A DNA stretch of 24,228 bases, from assembly GCA_036376595.1 (NCBI GenBank), contig DASVAA010000037.1, forward strand, positions 1-24,228, written 5' to 3'. How positions within the stretch are numbered: position 1 is the stretch's first letter; each line of letters starts with the position of its first letter. This stretch comes from SMAG-U1939 sp036376595. Lineage in GTDB: Bacteria > Chloroflexota > Ktedonobacteria > Ktedonobacterales > JADMIN01. The notes beneath the pieces were generated by a model that was not told the DNA's origin, searched no databases, and saw only the letters and a program-made list of their open reading frames with translations. Both the position numbers and the translations under genes were made by a program. Positions 7,825 to 18,284 of the stretch are shown here, one piece after another.

Positions 7825-7880
7825 ACGTGGGGCGTTGCTATGCGCGGCTTGGTCAACGGCCGTCCACGCAGTGCATGCGC

Positions 7881-9350
7881 CTACTTTGAGTCAGGTGGCT
7901 TGGGCGGCTGCTGCGCACCGTTGGGATCGACGGGACCGCCCGGCGTGTTGGGATTGGCACCAGGCGTACCGGGGGTGGGAGGGAAGCCAGGGCCGCCGCT
8001 CCCACCGCGCAGGTCGCGCTTGCCAGAGGAGCGGGTCTGCGAGCGGAAGTAGCGCTCCTTGGCGAGCGCGGCATCGAGGAAGTCTTCCGAGACCTCGGCG
8101 ACCGTGTAATTGAGGGCCTGCTCTTCCTGGAGGCGCACCGCGTCGGCGGGGGGCAGCATGGCGGCGAGGGTGCCCAGGCTCGTGCGCGCCGCGCGCATCG
8201 CCCCGGCCCGGTCGCCGCCCTTGCGCAGCCGGATCGACTCGCGCTGCGTGCGGTCGGAGAGGTGCTGCGCGGCGAAGTGCAGCACCGTCTCGTCGCGCGG
8301 CTCGGCCTCCCACTCCGCCTCGCTCGCCGCGTAGCGGAAGCTCGCGCTCTGCCACTCGCCCTCGTGGTCGCCGGCCTCGTCGTGCCACGTGAGCCGCGCG
8401 CGCACTGTGCGCACGTCGTCGCCACCCTCCGCCCGCGCCGGGAACTTGAGCTGCGCGACCACGTGGCGCTCGTCGCCGGCCAGCAGATCGCCCAGGCTCA
8501 GCGACCAGCGTGCCAAGCCGGCTGCCCCCGCGCGTACCGCATAGGCGCTGACAACTTCGAGCTCCACGCCCGGCTCGGCCTGGATTTCGAGCTGCGCCCC
8601 CTGCGCCGCGACGCCGAGCATTTGCTCCAGCTCGCCGATGAAGGTGGTGGCAATCTCAGCCGGCGTGCGCAGGTGGTGGAATTGTCCGCCGCCGGCCTCG
8701 GCCAGCGGACCGAGCAGCTCCTCGTCGTAGTCGTCGCCGATGCCGAAGGTGCTCGTGCCGACGCCCGCGTGCTGGCGCACGCCGACCGCCTCTTCGGCGA
8801 TCTGGCGCGGATCGGTCACGCCGACATTGGCCTGCCCATCGGTCAGCAAGAAACAGCGGCGCACGCCGTCGGCGGCCTCGGCCGGCGCGCGCGTCTCGGC
8901 GGCGATCGCGCGGCAGCCGACGAGCCAGCCCTCGTGCAGCGCGGTGCTGCCGCGAGCCTCGATGCGCGCAAGCTCGGCCGTCACGTGCGCCCGCATGAGC
9001 TGTGTTACCGGCGCCTCGGCCTGCACGGTGTCTATATGGTCGTCGAAGACCACCACGGCGGCGGTGTCGCGCTCGGTGAGACGACTGAGCACGGAGAGCG
9101 CCGCGGTCTTGGCGGTCTCGACCTTGCCGCCGCCCATCGAGCCGCTGCGGTCGATCACCAGCGCGACGTGCAGCGGCGGACGCTGGGGCTGTTCGCGCAC
9201 CGCCGACTCGGCGACACGCACGACGAAATCCAGGTAGGCCGAGCTGCCGCCCGCGCGGATCAGCCGGCGCTCGGGGCGCGGCTCCAGCACGACGCTCACG
9301 CCCGATGCGGGGTTCTGTTGGGGGTTCTCGGAATCGTGGGAATCACTCAT
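7881..9350 (-). CDS. Cytoplasmic von Willebrand factor A domain protein
   Basis: The 489-residue protein has a complete VWA domain at about residues 60-250. The metal-ion-dependent adhesion site is intact: D67-x-S69-x-S71 in VIDRSGSM, T136 in GSTALHEG and D171 in LLTDGQAN. It is preceded by a short strand-rich part (VVLEPRPERRLI) and followed by a beta-rich region (260-350), a helical part (HLSDRTQRESIRLRKGGDRAG) and a Gly/Pro-rich tail. There is no signal peptide or membrane helix, so it should work inside the cell, as a metal-dependent protein-binding scaffold. The start has AGAGGAG upstream and lies only 6 nt after the stop of the MerR-like gene, so the two form an operon. Partner protein and process are unknown. 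Confidence 0.9.
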   Translation of the reverse strand: MSDSHDSENPQQNPASGVSVVLEPRPERRLIRAGGSSAYLDFVVRVAESAVREQPQRPPLHVALVIDRSGSMGGGKVETAKTAALSVLSRLTERDTAAVVVFDDHIDTVQAEAPVTQLMRAHVTAELARIEARGSTALHEGWLVGCRAIAAETRAPAEAADGVRRCFLLTDGQANVGVTDPRQIAEEAVGVRQHAGVGTSTFGIGDDYDEELLGPLAEAGGGQFHHLRTPAEIATTFIGELEQMLGVAAQGAQLEIQAEPGVELEVVSAYAVRAGAAGLARWSLSLGDLLAGDERHVVAQLKFPARAEGGDDVRTVRARLTWHDEAGDHEGEWQSASFRYAASEAEWEAEPRDETVLHFAAQHLSDRTQRESIRLRKGGDRAGAMRAARTSLGTLAAMLPPADAVRLQEEQALNYTVAEVSEDFLDAALAKERYFRSQTRSSGKRDLRGGSGGPGFPPTPGTPGANPNTPGGPVDPNGAQQPPKPPDSK

Positions 9351-9356
9351 GGCGAG

Positions 9357-9983
9357 CTAGGTCTCCTCTTGGGCTTGGGCATTCAATGCGTCGCGTGCGG
9401 CCTCCAGCAGCCGCTCGATCACCTCGCTTTGTGTGGTGGCGATGTCGCCGCGTACGTGCAGCTCGATGCCCGGCGCCACGGTCCAGCGCCGCCATGCCTC
9501 TTCCGTTCCTCTCGCCGCGCTCGGATGCGCCTGCGTGACACCGCGCTTCACCGTCGGCGGGGGCGGCGCAGAGAGCACTGGATGCCGCGGCTGCCGCATG
9601 GGTGCGGCCGCGGCCGGGGGCTGTTGCGCGCCGCCGGCCTGCGCGAGCAGCGCGGAGATGTAGTCCTTGGGCGAGGAAGCCGCCGCGCTGGTCTCTAGCT
9701 CCTCCGCCCGGTGCGCTTCTTCGCGCAATACGGCGCGCGCCTCGTCCGCCGGAAGGCGCGCCAGCAGCTCGCGGATCTCGCCTAGCGGCACGCGCCGCGC
9801 GACGAGCCGGCGAATGAGCCGCAAGCGTACCAGGTGCTCGCCGCTATACGCGGCGCCTTTGCCGCGCGAGCCAGGTCCTGGCAGCAGCCCTTCGGCGATG
9901 TAGTAGCGTACGGTGCGCACCGGCACGTCGGCGTGCGCGGCCAGCTCTTCGATGGTCAGCCGCGGTGGCATGCTCTCGTTCAT
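9357..9983 (-). CDS. MerR-family transcriptional regulator
   Basis: The N-terminal 70 residues are a MerR-type winged helix: LTIEELAAHADVPVRTVRYY, then IAEGLLPGPGSRGKG, then AYSGEHLVRLRLIRRLVARR and VPLGEIRELLARL. A helical part (DEARAVLREEAHRAEELET) follows, then a Pro/Ala/Gln-rich linker and a C-terminal domain of about 45 residues (WRRWTVAPGIELHVRG, then SEVIERLLEAARDAL). No cysteine cluster for metal binding is present, so it is not a classic MerR/CueR/SoxR sensor; the C-terminal domain may be the sensing part. I chose the ATG at 9983; one 12 nt further in is possible. The promoter lies so close that the mRNA should be leaderless. It is encoded ahead of the VWA gene in one operon. Confidence 0.88.
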   Translation of the reverse strand: MNESMPPRLTIEELAAHADVPVRTVRYYIAEGLLPGPGSRGKGAAYSGEHLVRLRLIRRLVARRVPLGEIRELLARLPADEARAVLREEAHRAEELETSAAASSPKDYISALLAQAGGAQQPPAAAAPMRQPRHPVLSAPPPPTVKRGVTQAHPSAARGTEEAWRRWTVAPGIELHVRGDIATTQSEVIERLLEAARDALNAQAQEET

Positions 9984-9989
9984 GCCGCA

Positions 9990-10018
9990 AGTATACACAT
10001 TATCACTGTCACTGTCAA
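9990..10018 (-). promoter_or_regulatory. Near-consensus promoter of the merR-like/VWA operon, leaderless type
   Basis: Minus-strand TTGACA (10013-10018), a 17-nt spacer and TATACT (9990-9995). Only six bases separate the -10 box from the ATG at 9983, so the start codon should be at or next to the first transcribed base. The -35 and spacer contain tandem hexamers TGACAG, TGACAG, TGATAA, a possible autoregulatory site. Confidence 0.7.
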
Positions 10019-10088
10019 TATCCGTGGCGCGCTGCGGTAGACTACGAGAGGGCGCTCGGATTGTATGCGGCAGTCGGCGAGGTGACGC

Positions 10089-10748
10089 ATGGGCGGGCAG
10101 CACGGGGCGCATATGGAGCGACACGAGGGGCGGCGACCGCTGGTGGTCGGCGTAGCCGGTGGCACCGGCGCGGGCAAGACGACCGTGGCACGCGCGATCA
10201 TCGAGGCCGTGGGGCCGCAGCGCGTGGCCGTGCTCTCCGAAGACGCCTACTACCGCGAGTACGCCCATCTCTCGGAGGCCGAGCGCGCGCGCATCAACTG
10301 GGACCACCCCGACGCCATCGAGACGCCGCTACTGCTGGCGCACGTGCGCGATCTGCTCGCCGGCCGCGCCGTCGAGCGCCCGGTCTACGATTTCTCGGCC
10401 TACGCCCGCGCGCCGCAGACGGTGCGCGTCGAGCCGCGACCGGTGGTGCTGGTCGAGGGCATCCTGATCTACGTGGATCCGGCCCTGCGCGCGCTCTGCG
10501 ACGTCAAGGTCTTCGTGGATACCGACGCCGACCTGCGCTTCATCCGCCGCCTCCAGCGCGACGTCGCCGACCGCGGCCGCACCGTCGAGAACGTAGTACA
10601 GCAGTATCTCGCCACCGTGCGCCCGATGCACCTGGCCTTCGTCGAGCCGACCAAGCGCTACGCCGACATCATCGTGCCGGAGGGCGGCGAAAATCAGGTC
10701 GCTATCGAGCTGCTGCGGGGCGCGCTGCTGCACCGCATGGGCGCGTGA
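10089..10748 (+). CDS. udk: Uridine kinase
   Basis: Phosphorylates uridine (and cytidine) to UMP/CMP with a nucleoside triphosphate, pyrimidine salvage in the cytoplasm. The 219-residue protein has the P-loop GGTGAGKT at residues 24-31, the uridine kinase nucleoside block LSEDAYYREYAHLSEAERAR about 49-68, INWDHPDAIETPLL (69-82), YDFSAYAR, the VVLVEGILIYVDPALR strand (Walker B region), and the lid part FVDTDADLRFIRRLQRD and RGRTVENVVQQYLATVRPMH. Length is normal for the family (about 210). The start at 10089 has GAGGTG five bases upstream; an ATG at 10113 is a weaker alternative. It is divergent from the merR-like operon and is followed by a 223-nt gap. Confidence 0.95.
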   Translation: MGGQHGAHMERHEGRRPLVVGVAGGTGAGKTTVARAIIEAVGPQRVAVLSEDAYYREYAHLSEAERARINWDHPDAIETPLLLAHVRDLLAGRAVERPVYDFSAYARAPQTVRVEPRPVVLVEGILIYVDPALRALCDVKVFVDTDADLRFIRRLQRDVADRGRTVENVVQQYLATVRPMHLAFVEPTKRYADIIVPEGGENQVAIELLRGALLHRMGA

Positions 10749-10971
10749 CGCGGGCGATCGGCCTTGATCGTAGCTTGACTTGGAGCTTGAATATCGCCGA
10801 GCGATCGGGTACGCTTGCGCAATACACGGCGGACGCATGCTGCAAACCTCGGTCGCGAGTGCGGGACACCGCGACGGGCGGAGATGGAGGGGGACCGCGG
10901 GCGATGTGGCCGCCGGCAAGGGATCACGGGTGGTCTGTGAGGAGTGCGTGTGCCCTCATCAGAGAGGGTTA

Positions 10972-12375
10972 GTGCGGGAAGTGGGTGTTCCCATGGCGCG
11001 CTGGCGGCGGAGTCGAATGAGGATCCTGGGATGGCCGACTCGCATCGCGATTGCGGTGGCGGCCGTTGTCATGATGCTAGGAGTTCTTGCGATGCGCCAA
11101 GTGCCCCCGGCGCACGCGGCGAGCCAGCAGTACGACGAGTTCTGGCGCAACAGCTCGGCGTCCGCGTTCGCGGCATGGAGCGCGAACGGCGTGGCGGCCA
11201 GCACGAGCGGCGGGCAGGCCGCGCTGCAGCTCGCGCCGAGCCGCAAGGCACGTCTGGCATGCAACTCAGGGGATATTGATGGCGGAGCGGCGAGCTTCGA
11301 CACGCGCTCCGGCCTCTGCGCCGGGACCGATCCGATGGCGCCCGGCAGCTACCTCAACGACCTGAGCTACTACAACGGCGGCTCCTTCTACTTCGGGACG
11401 CTGCTCTCGCCGGTGCATACCACCGGGTCCCCGATCGATCACGTCATCGCCTCGTGGGACGCGACGACTCCGGCAGGCACCTGGATGGAGGTGCATGTGC
11501 GCGTCCTTCAGGCCAAGAGCTGGACCCACTGGTACATCCTGCCGATCTGGGCCAGCGACTTCAGCACGATCCACCGCCATAGCGTCAACGGCCAGAGCGA
11601 CACCGACGGCGGCGTAGCGACCGACACCTTCTTTACCAAGCCGGGACAGGTGGCAACGGCGTATCAGCTCAGCCTGACGCTCTTCACCACCACGCCGACT
11701 CTCAGCCCGTCGGTGCGCGCGCTCAACGCCATCGCCTCGTACGACGCCTCGCAGTACCCGTCCTTCGCCCCCGATACCTCGGTGTGGGGCACGAACCTGC
11801 CGGTGCCGCAGCGCTCGCAGATGCTGCCTCAGTATCAGGGACTGGGCTACGGCGGTGGCGGCGAGGTGTGGTGCAGCCCGACCTCGACCAGCATGGTCAT
11901 GGCCTACTGGTCGAACGTGCTGGGTCAGAGCAATCTCAACCAGACGGTGCCCGACGCGGCGCAGGGGACGTATGACTTCGCCTACGGTGGGACCGGCAAC
12001 TGGCCGTTCAACACCGCCTACGCCGCGAGCTACGGCCTGACCGCCTTTGTGACGCGCATGGACAACATGAGCCAGGTGGAGCAGTGGATCAAGGCCGGCG
12101 TGCCGATTGTCATCAGCGTGGCCTTCAATAACGGGCAGTTGCCGGGCGAGCCGGTGAAGAACTCGCCGGGGCACCTGCTGGTGATCCGCGGCTTCACCAG
12201 CAGCGGTGACGTGATCACCAACGACCCCGCGGCGGCCACCGATGACCAGGTGCAGATCGTCTATCACCGCGCGGACCTGGAGTACGTCTGGCAGTACGGC
12301 TCGAATGGCACGGCGTACGTGATGTATCCGCAGGGCTGGCCGGTGCCGACCACCGACGCGGCCGGGAGCTGGTGA
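10972..12375 (+). CDS. Secreted C39-like cysteine peptidase
   Basis: I chose the GTG at 10972 because AGAGAGGG lies just before it; an in-frame ATG at 10993 is the alternative. A basic start and a hydrophobic segment (about 24-41) ending in PPAHA give a signal peptide with cleavage after residue 49. The product is 467 residues. The N-terminal half (about 75-260) is a beta-sandwich with blocks FYFGTLLSPVH, DHVIASWDATTPAGTWMEVH and HRHSVNGQSDTDGGVATDTF. These match a domain before the peptidase in actinobacterial secreted C39 proteins. The peptidase has the papain-like residues in order: Q280 in VPQRSQ, C301 in EVWCSPTSTSMVM, H401 in SPGHLLVIRGF and N417/D418 in ITNDPAA. All are present, so it should be active outside the cell. 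The substrate is unknown; unlike bacteriocin exporters there is no ABC transporter domain. Confidence 0.9.
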   Translation: MREVGVPMARWRRSRMRILGWPTRIAIAVAAVVMMLGVLAMRQVPPAHAASQQYDEFWRNSSASAFAAWSANGVAASTSGGQAALQLAPSRKARLACNSGDIDGGAASFDTRSGLCAGTDPMAPGSYLNDLSYYNGGSFYFGTLLSPVHTTGSPIDHVIASWDATTPAGTWMEVHVRVLQAKSWTHWYILPIWASDFSTIHRHSVNGQSDTDGGVATDTFFTKPGQVATAYQLSLTLFTTTPTLSPSVRALNAIASYDASQYPSFAPDTSVWGTNLPVPQRSQMLPQYQGLGYGGGGEVWCSPTSTSMVMAYWSNVLGQSNLNQTVPDAAQGTYDFAYGGTGNWPFNTAYAASYGLTAFVTRMDNMSQVEQWIKAGVPIVISVAFNNGQLPGEPVKNSPGHLLVIRGFTSSGDVITNDPAAATDDQVQIVYHRADLEYVWQYGSNGTAYVMYPQGWPVPTTDAAGSW

Positions 12376-12426
12376 CGAGAGCGCACCATCACCGCGTGGC
12401 AAGATACCTGCGACCCGCCACACTCG

Positions 12427-14625
12427 CTAACCTTGAAGCTGAATATCGGCCGTCATAGCGATCTTTGACTGGCTCCAGACCGATGTGACCAGCATGCTGG
12501 TCGCGCGCTGCAGCACGTTGGAGCCGCTGCCCACTGGCGGCGTGTGCGAGAGCAGCGCCGCGAGGTTGACGTAGGTGGTAGACATCGCGCCCGATGGCGC
12601 CGCCGCCACAAGTTGCTGGAACGCCGCCGAGCTGCCCAGCGACGGCGCCGCGCCGGAGGCGACCTTCAGCACGGCGGCCAGATCGTCGGTTGACCCGGCG
12701 ACGATGAACGTGCCGTGTACCTGCGCCGCGACGCCCACCAGCTCTGTCACCGAGGTTGGCGCCGGGGGTGGGGTTGGCGGCGAGCCGGGCGGCGTCGGCG
12801 GGACCGAGTAGACCGGCTGCAACACGTCCGCATAGATGGCGGTGGCCGAGATTCCGGCGACGGTGGTTGGCTTGAGGGTCCAGTGCTGCGTCTTGGCGGC
12901 GGTGGTCAATGCGGCGGTCGCGGCGGCCGCGTCCGGCGCGCGGATCAGCCCCACCAGGCCGGTCACCTGTCCTGGCTGTGCGGCGCCAGGCTGGCGCAGC
13001 ACGGCGAATGCCGCCGGTTGCTGGAAGACCGGGTTGCTCGCGGGCTGGCCGAAGTACTGCGCGAAAGTGTCGGCTGGTGCCGCGCCGGTGGTCGGCGCGG
13101 GGGTGAGCGATTCGACCGCCTGGTACGCCGCGCCGAAGTTGGCGGCGCCGGAGTAGGCGAGCGCGCCGGCCGGGATCATCTGCGCCAGGCCGGTGGTGTC
13201 GCCGCTCAGATCGGGCACGCTCGCCGGGCGCTGGCCCGGCAACTCGATCACGCCACGCACGCCGGTATTCGTCCACTCAGCATAGCCGCCGGCCGCAGGA
13301 TACGCATCAATGAACGGGATGTCGGGCTGCGAGGCGCCGGGAGGCATCGAGAAAGCCGTGGTGTAGGCGCGCAGATTGAGGAAGAACGTGCCGAAGCGAT
13401 CGGCGGGCAGGTCGCGCGTCGCCGCCTGGAAAGTCGCGGTGGTGTCGAGGCCGTTGCCGCCGGCGTTGATGCGGTCGATCACCGCCTGTGCCGAGGCACT
13501 GTCGCTGGCGACCAGCGCCCAGCCCTTGCCGGCGGTGACGGTCGTGCCGGTGATCGGTCCCGCGAGGCTGGTTGACGACGCCACCGGCGGCGCGCCGGGA
13601 CCAGATGGCGGGGCGCTGGCCGAGCCGGAGATGGAGACCGTCGTGCCGCTCTGCAAGCTATACGACGGCGTGACCGAGTAGAGCGTGAAGCCGCCGTACG
13701 AGCTGGTGTTGATGGTGTTGCCCTGCTGCGTCTGGAAGCTCGCGGCCTTCTTCATTGCCGCCTGCGCCGCCCCGTCGTCGCGCGACTGGAGCAGATAGAC
13801 GTAGCCGATCGGCGGGTATTGGAAGCCTCCGGGGGAGGAGCTAGTGGTTGCGTGCGGGAAGACGGCGAAGGCGATGTCGCGGCCGAGCCACGGCAAGATG
13901 TCGTTGTTCCAGTCCAGCCCCGTCGCCTGCTTGAGCACGTCGCCCTGGCCGGTGCCGTTGCCCAGGTCGCTGGAGCTGACGTGGTGGCCGTTCTTCACCG
14001 CCTGCACGGTGTCAATGCCGGCGAAGAGGATCGTGTTGGCGGGGACGAAGCGCGCGGCGGCGGTCTCCTGGTGCGCCGCGAAGACGCCGTAGAGCCAGAA
14101 GCCGGTGGTCGCCAGCACGGCGAGCAGCAGCAGCGTCGAGACGACTGCCAGCACGCGATGGCGCGGCTTGCGTCGCGCCCCGCCGGCAACGATGGGCGTA
14201 TAGGCCGCCTGGGCCATGCCGGTGGGCCGCGTCCGCTCGAATTGATTCTCGTCCCACCCGGACGGCGGCGGAGGGGGCGGCGCGGCGGTGAGCGTCGGCG
14301 CGTCCGCGCCCTGCCCAGCCAGAAGGTATGAAAGCGGAAGCGGAGGGGGCGGCGGTGCGGCCGCGGGAGGCGGAGGGGCATCCGGCGAATGCTCTGCGGC
14401 CGTCCACGCGGGTGTCGTCTCGGCGCCGCTCGGCGCGAAGTCGGCGCTTGCCGCGATCATGGTATCTACGGGAGTAGTCGCCGCGACGGGCGCGCCGCAC
14501 GCCGGGCAGAACGCGCGCCCCGCCTCGATTGCAGTGCCGCAGTGGCCGCAGAAGCGAATGGCGTCCCTTCCGGCACTGCCCGCCTGTCCTGTCGTCGCCT
14601 GCCGGTCGCTCTCAGGTGCTGACAT
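12427..14625 (-). CDS. Zinc-ribbon membrane protein with DUF3352-like external domain
   Basis: The 732-residue protein opens with a zinc ribbon: C26-x2-C29 and C40-x2-C43 (FCGHCG, then FCPACG). A cytoplasmic Pro/Ala-rich stretch follows (about 50-150, with several runs of 5-6 prolines), then basic residues and one transmembrane helix at about 158-182. The remaining 550 residues should be outside: FVPANTILFAGIDTVQAVK, then LGRDIAFAVFPHA, GYVYLLQSRDDGAAQAAM, VIDRINAGGNGLDTTATFQ, DRFGTFFLNLRAY and, late, GAMSTTYVNLAALL. These are the features of DUF3352, a domain of unknown function in Chloroflexota, cyanobacteria and actinobacteria. Two loops are Gly/Ser/Pro-rich. The zinc-ribbon/TM/DUF3352 order is known in such proteins. 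The start ATG has GGGGGCGGAGG in front. Role unknown. Confidence 0.85.
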   Translation of the reverse strand: MSAPESDRQATTGQAGSAGRDAIRFCGHCGTAIEAGRAFCPACGAPVAATTPVDTMIAASADFAPSGAETTPAWTAAEHSPDAPPPPAAAPPPPPLPLSYLLAGQGADAPTLTAAPPPPPPSGWDENQFERTRPTGMAQAAYTPIVAGGARRKPRHRVLAVVSTLLLLAVLATTGFWLYGVFAAHQETAAARFVPANTILFAGIDTVQAVKNGHHVSSSDLGNGTGQGDVLKQATGLDWNNDILPWLGRDIAFAVFPHATTSSSPGGFQYPPIGYVYLLQSRDDGAAQAAMKKAASFQTQQGNTINTSSYGGFTLYSVTPSYSLQSGTTVSISGSASAPPSGPGAPPVASSTSLAGPITGTTVTAGKGWALVASDSASAQAVIDRINAGGNGLDTTATFQAATRDLPADRFGTFFLNLRAYTTAFSMPPGASQPDIPFIDAYPAAGGYAEWTNTGVRGVIELPGQRPASVPDLSGDTTGLAQMIPAGALAYSGAANFGAAYQAVESLTPAPTTGAAPADTFAQYFGQPASNPVFQQPAAFAVLRQPGAAQPGQVTGLVGLIRAPDAAAATAALTTAAKTQHWTLKPTTVAGISATAIYADVLQPVYSVPPTPPGSPPTPPPAPTSVTELVGVAAQVHGTFIVAGSTDDLAAVLKVASGAAPSLGSSAAFQQLVAAAPSGAMSTTYVNLAALLSHTPPVGSGSNVLQRATSMLVTSVWSQSKIAMTADIQLQG

Positions 14626-14651
14626 CCTCCGCCCCCTTTGCCGCTGCCGCC

Positions 14652-14674
14652 GTGCGCACGCCGTGCGCCCCTAC
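14652..14674 (-). repeat. REP-like GTAG hairpin, copy D
   Basis: On the minus strand GTAG is followed by arm GGGCGCAC, loop GGC and arm GTGCGCAC, with one mismatch. It lies 26 nt before the start codon of the DUF3352 gene, on its coding strand. Confidence 0.55.
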
Positions 14675-14695
14675 GCATCATCCCGCCCTGCAGCC

Positions 14696-14720
14696 GGGCG
14701 CATGCGAATCGCGCCCCTAC
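14696..14720 (-). repeat. REP-like GTAG hairpin, copy E
   Basis: On the minus strand GTAG is followed by GGGCGC, a 9-nt loop and GCGCCC. Arms are perfect over 6 bp; the head and arm start match the other copies. Confidence 0.5.
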
Positions 14721-14817
14721 CTACCCCGTCGGTGACACCACGCACAGCATACGCCTGGTGCCTGCCTGCCAACAAGGTATGTACGCGCGGCAGGTGAAGA
14801 AAGTTCCCGCAGCCACA

Positions 14818-14930
14818 AGAGAGCAGAGAGTGAAACCGCAGAGGACGCGGAGGACGCAGAGGGAGAGAAGAGAGAACGCGAAGGACGCGAAGCGAGCGCA
14901 GAGGACGCGAAGAGCGAAGAACAGGGGTTA
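14818..14930 (+). repeat. Degenerate CGCAGAGGA/CGCGAAGGA repeat block 2
   Basis: Units such as GCAGAGGAC, GCGGAGGAC and GCGAAGGAC follow each other. The 31 bp at 14832-14862 match 16893-16923 inside leuS with a single difference. Confidence 0.75.
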
Positions 14931-15019
14931 GACTGCCGACCAGGACGCCAGAGATCATCCGCAAAAGCGAGGCGTGCGGCGTGCGGCGTGCGGCGCAAGG
15001 GAACGCAGATGGACTGTAT

Positions 15020-15112
15020 CTCCAGACCCTCGGCGACCTCTGCGTCCCTCTGCGCCCCTCTGCGGTTCCTCTCTCTTCCTCTGCCTCCGCTTCCTCTGCG
15101 GTTCGATCTCCG
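15020..15112 (-). repeat. Degenerate repeat block 3, inverted relative to block 2
   Basis: On the plus strand this is a run of CTCTGCG units; on the minus strand it reads as CGCAGAGG. It ends about 7 nt before the leuS stop codon, i.e. just behind the gene. Confidence 0.7.
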
Positions 15113-15118
15113 AAGTCC

Positions 15119-17704
<2,586 letters not shown>

Positions 17705-17745
17705 GCTCTACTACCTCGAAGATGATGGAAGAATCGCTGGATCGC

Positions 17746-17793
17746 GGCACTACAAGTGCCCGCGCACAGGACGGGTCATGGCAGTGAACTGCC
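17746..17793 (-). promoter_or_regulatory. Two consecutive perfect hairpins in the leuS leader
   Basis: GGCAGT-TC-ACTGCC (17780-17793) and GGCACT-TGT-AGTGCC (17746-17760) on the minus strand, both with perfect 6-bp stems, 41 nt or more before the leuS start. No T-box core sequence is seen, so this is not a recognisable T-box. Function unknown. Confidence 0.4.
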
Positions 17794-17883
17794 GGCGTAC
17801 GGATTGATGGGACTTCAGGGCTTGCGCGCCGTGCTCCGGCTCTTCAAAGCCGAGGGGGCAGCCCCAAAAGCACAGCATACAGC

Positions 17884-17916
17884 AAAAAGCCTTTCGCCCG
17901 CTGGGGGAGAAAGGCT
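17884..17916 (-). terminator. Intrinsic terminator of tRNA-Ala
   Basis: On the minus strand AGCCTTTC and GAAAGGCT form a perfect 8-bp stem around a C/G-rich loop that can pair further (CCC with GGG), then TTTTTG. It is 26 nt behind the tRNA gene. A classic strong terminator. Confidence 0.9.
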
Positions 17917-17941
17917 CTGGCTCGGTATGCGATGCGCCGGC

Positions 17942-18017
17942 TGGTGGACCTGAGGGGATTCGAACCCCTGACCTTCTGCATGCCATGCAGACGCGCTCCC
18001 AGCTGCGCCACAGGCCC
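17942..18017 (-). tRNA. tRNA-Ala (anticodon GGC), CCA encoded
   Basis: The 76-nt minus-strand gene folds as a cloverleaf. The acceptor stem GGGCCTG pairs with CAGGTCC (one G-T), followed by A and encoded CCA. The D arm is GGCGCAGCTGGGAGCGC; the anticodon stem is TCTGC/GCAGA with loop ATGGCAT, so the anticodon is GGC (reads GCC and GCT codons); the T arm is AGGGG TTCGAAT CCCCT. Its own promoter and terminator flank it. Confidence 0.97.
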
Positions 18018-18059
18018 GTACGCGCGCCGCACCAGTCGCCCCGATGCGCCGGCTCCCCC

Positions 18060-18089
18060 ATGATAACACACGCCCACGCCGTTGCGCAA
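18060..18089 (-). promoter_or_regulatory. Probable promoter of tRNA-Ala
   Basis: Minus-strand TTGCGC (18084-18089), an 18-nt spacer and TATCAT (18060-18065). Transcription would begin near 18053, giving a short precursor leader before the tRNA 5' end at 18017. Confidence 0.55.
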
Positions 18090-18192
18090 GGGCGATGTGA
18101 GCCTCACGACCATTCAACCGATCGAGGATATCTCCAGCGCGCGCAGCAGGGTCCGGCAGATGAATCCGCGCCTAAGGGCCTATCGGCCGCAA

Positions 18193-18237
18193 AGCCCGCC
18201 TACGCGGGCTGAGCCTGGCTGGCGATGGAACCATCGC
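18193..18237. repeat. Two perfect hairpins downstream of the mannosyltransferase gene
   Basis: AGCCCGC-CTAC-GCGGGCT (18193-18210) and GCGATGG-AA-CCATCGC (18222-18237), each 7 bp. Behind the first, on the minus strand, TTTGCGG follows. They may end transcription from the PIG-V-like gene, but the T run is too short to be sure. Confidence 0.4.
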
Positions 18238-18284
18238 GCAGCGATCGTCTACCTTCAGCCCTCTGATATGTCCATCGCCGCTGC

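Larger units (their letters stand above)
7493..7880. other. Intergenic region holding the gcvT-leader remnant and two hairpins
   Basis: The 388-nt gap between converging genes contains a terminator, the decayed duplicate of the gcvT promoter/leader/first codons and a second strong hairpin near the VWA gene end. I see no intact gene in it. Confidence 0.75.
14626..15118. other. Repeat-rich intergenic region between leuS and the DUF3352 gene
   Basis: The 493-nt region holds no gene. It carries two GTAG hairpins, two blocks of the degenerate CGCAGAGGA repeat in opposite orientation and three perfect copies of GTGCGGC at 14974-14994. The two repeat blocks could fold back on each other. Confidence 0.75.

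Noticed and set aside
8262..9698. 478-codon plus-strand frame
   Set aside because: Antisense to the VWA and MerR-like genes, both of which have clear motifs.
11266..12423. 385-codon minus-strand frame
   Set aside because: Antisense to the secreted C39-like peptidase, which has a signal peptide and the catalytic residues.
14818..15112. CRISPR array
   Set aside because: Units are short, degenerate and not separated by unique spacers of constant length, and no cas genes are present.
17705..17880. T-box riboswitch before leuS
   Set aside because: The conserved T-box sequence and antiterminator are missing; only two simple hairpins are seen.
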